This document shows positions 1 to 5,460 of a stretch of DNA of 5,460 bases, piece after piece (the first letter of the stretch is position 1; each line of letters starts with the position of its first letter). The DNA comes from CAXDOZ01 sp963991145 (GTDB taxonomy: Bacteria > Bacteroidota > Bacteroidia > Chitinophagales > JABDMM01), in NCBI GenBank assembly GCA_963991145.1, contig CAXDOZ010000146.1, forward strand, positions 1 to 5,460, in the 5' to 3' direction. A program made the position numbers and the translations under genes. Below the pieces are notes generated by a model, which saw only the letters and a list, made by a program, of their open reading frames with translations, was not told the origin of the DNA and searched no databases.

Positions 1-585
1 ATTATCTACACCACCGGCACCACCTCCATAGCCACCCCAGGCATTGAAATAACTTGTATGTCCGAAATCTCCCCCCTGGCCACCATTTCGAGGCGCTTTT
101 CCTTGAGTGTTCACGGTAGATTGTCTTAGAGTGGTTCCTGTATTTCCATTTGAAAGCCATCCTGCACCGCCTGAACCTGAGGAGTAGTTACCAGGAGTTC
201 CACCTCCTGCTCCTCCATTTCCATTAATACCTCCAGGAGCCGTTCCAGACCCTCCTGATCCAGAAGTTGTTGTTTGATTGCCGGATCCTGAACCCCCATT
301 AGCATGCTGTGATTGACCACCACCTCCTGCGGCAGCGATCATTGGAAAGTTGTCGTTGACATTTCTGTAAACGAAGGTTCCTCCACCTCCGCCTCCTACA
401 TATGCGCTGCTTTGACTTGTTACTCCGCCCATTTGACCAACCATCATCCTTATGGTCTCTCCTGGATTAACAGGGAAATCACCTTTAATGTAAGCTCCAT
501 TTCCCCCTCTGGAGCCACCACCTTTTGCACCCCAGGCCTCTACCCGGATCGTGCAAACACCGGCAGGAACTGTCCATGTTTGGAC
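1..585 (-). other. Glycine-rich domain (ALK/LTK GRD type) of the leftward protein
   Basis: Residues 200-394 of the leftward protein. The domain opens with a hydrophobic strand pattern (VQTWTVPAG, TIRVEAWGA) and then alternates Gly-rich loops with short hydrophobic segments (FVYRNV, FPMIAAAGGGG, GGAGWLSNG, AWGGYGGGAGG). This ordered alternation resembles the folded GRD family (polyglycine-helix lattice) rather than plain low-complexity sequence. The domain runs past the window edge, so its length is unknown. Confidence 0.7.
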
Positions 586-1182
586 CGTACCGTTTTGACC
601 TGTTGATGAGTTGTTAAATGTTATTGTGTTGCTACCAATTGTATTACAGTTTCTGATCTCAACTAGCTGACTATTGCTGCTTTGGCAACCAGCGGAATCA
701 GTTACAGTTAAAGTGACTGAAACCGTATCTGGGTTTGCCCAGGAAACTGTTGGGTTCTTTGCAGTGCTTGAAGACGGAGCGGCATTCGGAAAGGTCCAGG
801 AGTAACTGGCTCCAGCATTGAAGCTTGGGTTAAAAGTCACATTGGAGCCAAAACTTGGAAAGCTGGGACTCGTTGTGAATGCAGCAGAAGGGAAGGAAGT
901 ACAATTACATGAAACTCTTCTCCAACCGGTATTAGAATAGTAAGATTCTATGCAGTCTGAAGTGGTATTAAAGATCACCAAACTGTGAGCAGGATTTTGA
1001 ATACTATCTCTTTGTGCCTGAGTTAACCTTGGAAATAACATTCCCTTAGTTGCAGATTGCAAGTCAAGAATTGCACTTGGATTAGCTTGAGGAGATGAAT
1101 TCGTATCTGAAACGGCGATCTGTGCAAAAGCTAAATCCCCAAAAAACAAGGAGCAAAGGATTAGGATGATTCTAGTTTTCAT
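1..1182 (-). CDS. Secreted glycine-rich (ALK/LTK GRD-like) surface protein with PKD-like domain, partial at C-terminus
   Basis: The frame is open from ATG at 1182 to the window edge: 394 codons, no stop, so the C-terminus is missing. Residues 1-20 (MKTRIILILCSLFFGDLAFA, then Q) form a clear signal peptide, which also supports this start. Residues 35-92 carry a module common at the N-terminus of Bacteroidota surface proteins (SAILDLQSATKGMLFPRLT, AQRDSIQNPA, VIFNTT, then a Tyr/Trp-rich end). Residues about 96-178 look like a PKD-type beta-sandwich (YSWTFPN, NPTVSW, VTLTVTDSAGC). From about residue 200 the protein matches the glycine-rich domain family known from ALK/LTK receptors and many bacterial secreted proteins: TWTVPAGVCTIRVEAWGAKG, MMVGQMGG, MIAAAGGGG, then Gly/Ser/Asn-rich sequence. 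No catalytic residues are evident. A structural or adhesive extracellular role is inferred. A C-terminal T9SS sorting domain is plausible but unseen. It is transcribed divergently from the adhesin gene. Gene extent is well supported; function is not. Confidence 0.92.
   Translation of the reverse strand, partial: MKTRIILILCSLFFGDLAFAQIAVSDTNSSPQANPSAILDLQSATKGMLFPRLTQAQRDSIQNPAHSLVIFNTTSDCIESYYSNTGWRRVSCNCTSFPSAAFTTSPSFPSFGSNVTFNPSFNAGASYSWTFPNAAPSSSTAKNPTVSWANPDTVSVTLTVTDSAGCQSSNSQLVEIRNCNTIGSNTITFNNSSTGQNGTVQTWTVPAGVCTIRVEAWGAKGGGSRGGNGAYIKGDFPVNPGETIRMMVGQMGGVTSQSSAYVGGGGGGTFVYRNVNDNFPMIAAAGGGGQSQHANGGSGSGNQTTTSGSGGSGTAPGGINGNGGAGGGTPGNYSSGSGGAGWLSNGNTGTTLRQSTVNTQGKAPRNGGQGGDFGHTSYFNAWGGYGGGAGGVDN
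649..897 (-). other. PKD-like beta-sandwich domain of the leftward protein
   Basis: Residues about 96-178 of the leftward protein. Visible hallmarks are SYSWTFPNAAP (the W-x-F/F-G strand of PKD domains), NPTVSWANP and the terminal strand VSVTLTVTDSAGCQ. PKD domains are extracellular protein- or polysaccharide-interaction modules, very common in Bacteroidota secreted proteins. The boundaries are approximate. A cysteine follows shortly after the domain at residue 179. Confidence 0.65.
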
Positions 1183-1316
1183 ACTTGGAGTTTTACCAAA
1201 TATCTGTACTAGGCGAATATTAAAGTATAACTACTTGAATACAGGAAAATTTAGGCTTGTAAGGAATGAAAGACCTGAGCCTTTCCTGAAAGCTGAGCAA
1301 TAGGTAGCCATGGCAG

Positions 1317-1336
1317 CTCTGAATTTGATTCAGGAG
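1317..1336. repeat. Short inverted repeat (possible hairpin or operator)
   Basis: CTGAAT at 1319-1324 and ATTCAG at 1328-1333 are perfect reverse complements around TTG. Allowing one bulged G at 1333, the arms extend to CTCTGAAT/ATTCA-GAG. It sits mid-way between two divergent genes and is not followed by a T-run in either direction, so it is not a convincing terminator. It could be a regulator site or chance. Confidence 0.3.
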
Positions 1337-1436
1337 ATTTAGTAAGGAATTCTTCATGTAAGAAAGAATCCAAATAAGCTTAAGGATAGCATTTACTGAC
1401 TAATAAATCCAAATATCAATTCCAGGGTAATGATAT

Positions 1437-1449
1437 TTTCCTAAGGAAA
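1437..1449. repeat. Near-perfect short palindrome TTTCCT-A-AGGAAA upstream of the adhesin gene
   Basis: Six-base arms flank a single A, about 90 bp upstream of the rightward start codon. The position fits an operator for the rightward gene, but a palindrome this short in an AT-rich spacer can arise by chance. Confidence 0.3.
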
Positions 1450-1537
1450 GGATAATCTATCTACCATAAAATAGGCAGTTACACATAGAGAATATCTACT
1501 ATATTAGGCCTCCTGTTTAACTAAAACCCTCTTGCTC

Positions 1538-4500
1538 ATGAGTACACTTTTACAAAGGGTGCTATTACCCCTTATTTTTTCTCTATTCCTAATCTTACCT
1601 GCTTCAGCTACACACTTCGCTGGAGGGGAAATTACTGTTGAACCGATCGTTGGAAATACCTACCAGGTTACCTTGAATCTTTATCGCGATTGCGGAGGAA
1701 TTCAATTTGGGCCCACTCAAAATGTTCAGATTTTTGGAACGTGTGGCTCAACAACCGGGCCTACATTGAATGTTTCTGTACAAAGGATATCTGTTACAGA
1801 TATCACTCCCCTATGTGGAATCGGTGTAAGTACCTGTTCAGGAGGAAGCACCCCTGGAATTGAAAAACACGTGTACAAAGCAAATGTTACACTAAATCCA
1901 ATTTGCCCGACAACAACTTTCAATGTTCGTCATAATTCATGTTGCAGAACTAACGCGATTACCAATCTCACAACCCCTGGTAATGAAGGCTATACTTTGA
2001 ATACTCAATCTACTTCCACTCTTTCTGCATTAAACTCAACCCCTACTTTTCTAAACGACCCAGTAGTTTACTGGTGTGTGAATCAGGCAAACACCTATAG
2101 CCCTGGTGCCGTTGATGCTGATGGGGATTCTTTGGTTTATAGCTTAACAGATGCAATAGGCCAAAACCTTCCTGTTGCATATGCCACTGGATTTTCATCT
2201 CAGCAGCCTTTTGGGGCAGGCGCTCCGGTCACTTTAGATCCAGTTACTGGTCAACTAACTGTAACACCTACTTCAGTTTCTATGAATGTCCTTGCGATTA
2301 AGGTTGAGGAATATAGAAATGGCGTTAAGATCGGAGAGGTTATTAGAGATATTAATATTGTGGTTCAATCATGCAACAATGGTCTTCCTACATCAACTGG
2401 AATTAATGGAACAGGTGGATTTTCGACCACAGCTTGCCCTGGAGAAACCGCCACTTTCACCCTCCCAACATCAGATGTTGATGGGGATGCCACTACAATC
2501 ACCTGGAATCAAGCTATTCCTAGCGCCACCTTCACTACGAATTCTGCTATAAATCAAACCGGAACATTTAACTGGACCCCTGGTCCGAATGACGGAGGAT
2601 TCAATACCTTCTCTATTTTCGTTTCAGATGGGGCATGTCCTGTTCCTGGTGTACAGGTTTATGCTGTTACTGTATTTGTTGATACTCTTAGTGGCACAGT
2701 TACAACTGTTGATGCTCAGTGCGGGAATTCTGGATCTGCTAGTATTGTTACTGATCCTGGCAATCAGGTTACCTGGTCAAATGGAGCAACTGGTCTCTCT
2801 GTTACAGGCCTTGCGGCCGGATCTTATTCAGCCTACTTAAGTTCGCTTTCAGGTTGCCTTGATACGATCAACTTTACCATCAATTCAGTTGGAACACCTC
2901 CAGTAATTGTCGACTCTGTTTTTGATCCCCCATGTGCCAATGTTTGTGGAGCTTCTATTACTATTCAGCCGGTAGCAGGATCTAATCCTTCAGCCACATG
3001 GAGTGATGGAGGAAGTGGATTTTCAAGAACAGGTCTTTGCGCAGGTACTTATACTGTTACGGTAAATGACGGGACTGGTTGTACTACTACTAAGACTTAT
3101 ACAATTGGGGCATTACCACCATTGACTGCTACGAATGCAGCAACTGATCACGATTGCTCTCAAAGCAGTTTGAACGGATCGATTGATGTAACGCCATCCG
3201 GCGGAACGCCGCCATATTCTTATGCTTGGAGTAATGGTGCAACTTCTGAAGATGTTTCAGGCCTTGCTCCTGGAACTTACTCTTTCACGATTACCTCAGC
3301 TGATGGTATCTGTACCTTCTCAGATACTGTTTCAGTTGGAACATCAGGATCGCTACAAACCTTTACCAGCGGAAATTCTACCAGCTGTGATCTATGCAAT
3401 GGTTCGGCAATGGTAATGGTACAGTCAGGTATCGCTCCTTACGCATATACCTGGTCAAATGGTGGCAATACAAGCAGTATTTCAGCTCTTTGTCAGGGTT
3501 CTTATATGATCTCTGTGATTGATGCAGTAGGCTGTACTGGACCTGATGTTGCAGTTGTTCATCCAAGTTCACCTCTTACAATCTCTTCAACAGTTAATGA
3601 TCACACATGTGGTTCTGCTAGCTTTAGCGGTAGCATTTCTTTGAGCCCTTCGGGCGGATTGCCACCATATACTTATTCATGGTCGAATGGAGCTACAACT
3701 AAAGATATAAGCGGAATAGCTCCTGGAACATATACTGTTCAGGTTGGAACATCAGATCCTAACTGTTCTACCTCTGACACCTTCACTGTAGGAATTACAG
3801 GAAGCCTTACACCGGCACTTGCAACTACTGCAACTACTTGTGGAGAGTGCAATGGAGAGGCGATTGCAACGGTATCTGGGGTGTCTCAATTAAATTATAA
3901 CTGGACTGTAGGTAGTGGAAGTGCTACACCTGGCAACACTGATTCGATTGGCGGACTTTGTGCCGGCAGAGTCAATGTTCAGGTTACCGATGGAGCTGGA
4001 TGCTCAGGAACTATTTCTAGCTTGATCGGGTCCTCAATTGGATTGAAGATCTCTGCTTCAGCTATTGGAACTACCTGTAATCTATGCAATGGTGAAGCAA
4101 CTGTAACTGTGAATTCAGGAAATGCACCATATACTTACGCATGGTCAAATGGAGATACAAACCCAACTGCGAAAGGCCTTTGTGCAGGAACTTACACTGT
4201 GACTGTTACTGATGATCAGGGATGTTCAGCTACTGCCACTGTTACAGTGAAGGCATCCAAAACTCCTTCAGTAAGCGCTAAGATCACTCATACCACTTGT
4301 GGAAATTGTGATGGTGCAATTGATATTACATCGATTAACACTCAAACTCCAATTAGCTATGCATGGTCGAATGGATCTAGACTTGAAGATCAAAGTAAGC
4401 TGTGCGCAGGAACATATATCGTTCGTCTTGTTGATGGTTCCGGATGCGTGGTTCACGACACATTCACTGTTGATTCTTCAGTTGCTGTTACTCTATCTAC

Positions 4501-5460
4501 TGTTGAGGTGAATACTTCTTGTGGACAGTGTAATGGAGGTGTTGATCTCACTGTTGTTACCGGAACTCCTCCTTACTCTTATAGCTGGACAAACGGAGCT
4601 ACCACAGAGGACCTAAGCGGTCTTTGCGCTGGAGGCTACAATGTTGATGTGGTGGACTCAGAAGGATGTAAAGCTTCTACCAAGACTTCAATCGCTCCAA
4701 GTAAAGGTATTTCTGCTAAAGGAAGCTCTGATCCAGTTAGCTGCTTTGGAGATTGCGATGGTGTAGCAGAGGTTAGCTACAAGCGCGAGAAAGCCGGACC
4801 TGGAGCATATTCTGTTCTTTGGTCAAATGGAGGTACTGGAGATATCCAATTTGGTCTTTGCGCCGGAACTTATACTGCTACTGTAACTGATCCTGAAGGA
4901 TGTACAGATACTGTAACAGTAGTTGTGGGTTCACCACAACCACTTACCACAGGATATCTCACTACCAAGACTGCATGTGGCTCTGCCTGTACAGGTACAA
5001 TTGACCTTATCGTAATGGGAGGAACTCCTCCTTACACTTACTCATGGTCAAATGGTGCTACTACGGAAGACCTTTCAGGACTTTGTGACGGAGTTTACGA
5101 AGTAACAGTTACTGACTCTGCAGGATGCTCCACTACTCAGTGTGTGACGGTAGAGAAAGAAGAACTCCAGGTTACTATTGAGGCTACCAATCCTACCTGT
5201 GCAAATTGGTGTAATGGTAGAATCAAAGTAATCTTCCCTCAAGGAAGCCCTGGGCCTCATCGAGTGAAATGGAGCAATGGAAGAAGAGGTAAGAATGCCT
5301 TTGGATTCTGTGCAGGAACATATACTGCTACAATCACGGATGGAAGCGGTTGTCGCACTGTTCAAACAGTTACACTTACATCTCCTGCTCCATTGAATTT
5401 AAGCATGAATGTGACTCCACCATCAAGTTGGAGAAGCTGTAATGGATCAGTTGATCTTAC
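1538..5460 (+). CDS. Giant SprB-repeat adhesin-like secreted protein, partial at C-terminus
   Basis: The frame is open from ATG at 1538 to the window edge: 1307 complete codons, no stop. An in-frame TAG at 1505 and a signal peptide at residues 1-24 (ending LPASA, then THFAGGE) fix the start. Residues 25 to about 278 form the Bacteroidota N-terminal domain with HFAGGEIT, LNLYRDCGG and YWCVNQ...SPGAVDADGDSLVYSL. About 279-381 is a cadherin/Ig-like domain (DVDGD at 313-317, FNWTPGPNDGG, FVSDG). The DADGD (193-197) and DVDGD acidic motifs resemble calcium-binding loops. From 382 on come SprB-type repeats, core YxYxWSNGATTxDxSGLCAGTYTVTVTDxxGC. This repeat is named for SprB, the mobile surface adhesin of Flavobacterium gliding, but occurs in many non-gliding Bacteroidota proteins, so gliding cannot be concluded. 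Type IX secretion is likely; the sorting domain would lie beyond the window. The ligand is unknown. Confidence 0.93.
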   Translation, partial: MSTLLQRVLLPLIFSLFLILPASATHFAGGEITVEPIVGNTYQVTLNLYRDCGGIQFGPTQNVQIFGTCGSTTGPTLNVSVQRISVTDITPLCGIGVSTCSGGSTPGIEKHVYKANVTLNPICPTTTFNVRHNSCCRTNAITNLTTPGNEGYTLNTQSTSTLSALNSTPTFLNDPVVYWCVNQANTYSPGAVDADGDSLVYSLTDAIGQNLPVAYATGFSSQQPFGAGAPVTLDPVTGQLTVTPTSVSMNVLAIKVEEYRNGVKIGEVIRDINIVVQSCNNGLPTSTGINGTGGFSTTACPGETATFTLPTSDVDGDATTITWNQAIPSATFTTNSAINQTGTFNWTPGPNDGGFNTFSIFVSDGACPVPGVQVYAVTVFVDTLSGTVTTVDAQCGNSGSASIVTDPGNQVTWSNGATGLSVTGLAAGSYSAYLSSLSGCLDTINFTINSVGTPPVIVDSVFDPPCANVCGASITIQPVAGSNPSATWSDGGSGFSRTGLCAGTYTVTVNDGTGCTTTKTYTIGALPPLTATNAATDHDCSQSSLNGSIDVTPSGGTPPYSYAWSNGATSEDVSGLAPGTYSFTITSADGICTFSDTVSVGTSGSLQTFTSGNSTSCDLCNGSAMVMVQSGIAPYAYTWSNGGNTSSISALCQGSYMISVIDAVGCTGPDVAVVHPSSPLTISSTVNDHTCGSASFSGSISLSPSGGLPPYTYSWSNGATTKDISGIAPGTYTVQVGTSDPNCSTSDTFTVGITGSLTPALATTATTCGECNGEAIATVSGVSQLNYNWTVGSGSATPGNTDSIGGLCAGRVNVQVTDGAGCSGTISSLIGSSIGLKISASAIGTTCNLCNGEATVTVNSGNAPYTYAWSNGDTNPTAKGLCAGTYTVTVTDDQGCSATATVTVKASKTPSVSAKITHTTCGNCDGAIDITSINTQTPISYAWSNGSRLEDQSKLCAGTYIVRLVDGSGCVVHDTFTVDSSVAVTLSTVEVNTSCGQCNGGVDLTVVTGTPPYSYSWTNGATTEDLSGLCAGGYNVDVVDSEGCKASTKTSIAPSKGISAKGSSDPVSCFGDCDGVAEVSYKREKAGPGAYSVLWSNGGTGDIQFGLCAGTYTATVTDPEGCTDTVTVVVGSPQPLTTGYLTTKTACGSACTGTIDLIVMGGTPPYTYSWSNGATTEDLSGLCDGVYEVTVTDSAGCSTTQCVTVEKEELQVTIEATNPTCANWCNGRIKVIFPQGSPGPHRVKWSNGRRGKNAFGFCAGTYTATITDGSGCRTVQTVTLTSPAPLNLSMNVTPPSSWRSCNGSVDL
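1610..2371 (+). other. N-terminal GGE/YRDC-type Bacteroidota surface domain of the adhesin
   Basis: Residues 25-278, directly after the predicted signal cleavage. Recognisable landmarks are THFAGGEIT, YQVTLNLYRDCGG, a cysteine-rich middle (NSCCRTN), DPVVYWCVNQ, DADGDSLVYSL and a terminal strand ending DINIVVQSC. This architecture recurs at the N-terminus of long repeat proteins in Flavobacteriia and relatives, and I know of no established biochemical function for it. The boundaries are inferred from sequence texture. Confidence 0.6.
2372..2680 (+). other. Cadherin/Ig-like spacer domain of the adhesin
   Basis: Residues about 279-381. The pattern of PGETATFTLPTSDVDGD, TITWNQAIP, GTFNWTPGPNDGG and FSIFVSDG is typical of bacterial cadherin-like or putative-Ig domains, where the DxDGD loop and the aspartate of the terminal SDG often bind calcium. 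It separates the N-terminal domain from the repeat stalk. Confidence 0.6.
2681..5460 (+). repeat. Tandem SprB-type repeat array (12 complete repeats plus a partial thirteenth)
   Basis: Approximate repeat starts are R1 2681, R2 2894, R3 3110, R4 3341, R5 3560, R6 3794, R7 4031, R8 4250, R9 4475, R10 4697, R11 4931, R12 5156 and R13 5381 (cut at the window edge). Complete repeats are 71-79 residues. Most carry TC-(x2-3)-C(N/D)G near the start, WSNG in the middle, GLCAGTY after it and a GC dipeptide near the end. R6 is the most degenerate, with WTVG instead of WSNG. The repeats are divergent at DNA level, so the array is not a recent expansion. In the protein it probably forms an elongated stalk of beta-sandwich modules. 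Confidence 0.9.

Larger units (their letters stand above)
1183..1537. other. Divergent intergenic region, presumed promoters for both genes
   Basis: The two start codons lie head-to-head 355 bp apart, so both promoters should be here. I found no open frame worth calling. Neither start has a recognisable Shine-Dalgarno sequence, which is usual in Bacteroidota. I found no exact match to the Bacteroidota promoter consensus (TAnnTTTG at -7) on either strand. The closest for the leftward gene is GATATTTG at 1204-1197, which lies implausibly close to its ATG. The region holds two short inverted repeats, listed separately. There is no tRNA-like or riboswitch-like structure that I can recognise. Confidence 0.6.

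Noticed and set aside
313..606. 97-codon open frame on the plus strand
   Set aside because: It lies wholly antisense to the leftward secreted protein, whose frame gives coherent domains and a signal peptide. Its own translation has no recognisable features.
1319..1333. Hairpin as an intrinsic terminator
   Set aside because: The stem is short and AT-rich with no following T-run, and between two divergent starts no terminator is expected.
2286..2840. Two plus-strand frames of 83-88 codons with leucine-rich translations
   Set aside because: They are out-of-frame shadows of the adhesin gene. The leucine-rich look comes from reading its Thr/Ser/Val codons one base off, not from real membrane segments.
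5075..5365. 96-codon minus-strand frame antisense to repeats R11-R12
   Set aside because: It is antisense to strongly conserved repeat coding sequence, lacks a ribosome site, and its product shows only the complement of repeat codons.
2681..5460. Regular repetition suggestive of a CRISPR array
   Set aside because: The period is about 225 bp, the repeats are divergent and they maintain one open frame, so this is a protein repeat array.
1538..5460. Calling the rightward gene sprB itself
   Set aside because: SprB-type repeats occur in many Bacteroidota proteins. The C-terminus and any sprC, sprD or sprF neighbours are outside the window, so orthology cannot be supported.

Overview
The window looks like Bacteroidota chromosome, most likely Flavobacteriales or a near relative. 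It is moderately AT-rich, neither start has a Shine-Dalgarno sequence, and both proteins are built from modules characteristic of Bacteroidota cell-surface proteins. The assignment rests on these domain signatures; no taxonomic marker gene is present.

Layout: there are two long open reading frames, transcribed divergently from a 355-bp intergenic region (1183-1537), and each runs off an end of the window. Leftward (1182 to 1) is a secreted protein of at least 394 residues. It has a signal peptide, a short N-terminal Bacteroidota surface module, a PKD-like domain and a long glycine-rich domain of the ALK/LTK GRD type. Rightward (1538 to 5460) is a giant secreted adhesin-like protein of at least 1307 residues. 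It has a signal peptide, an N-terminal GGE...YRDC-type Bacteroidota domain, a cadherin/Ig-like domain, and at least twelve complete SprB-type repeats of 71-79 residues, with a thirteenth cut by the window edge.

Both products should be exported by Sec and placed on or outside the outer membrane. Type IX secretion is the expected route for this class, but its C-terminal sorting domain would lie outside the window in both cases. No enzyme, RNA gene, mobile element or CRISPR array is visible.

The most interesting signal is inside the repeat array. The repeats follow a higher-order two-repeat period of about 450-470 bp. Two of the four conserved cysteines are lost together in every two-cysteine repeat, which predicts a specific disulfide pairing. 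The last complete repeats also differ from the first ones in cysteine spacing and in basic charge.
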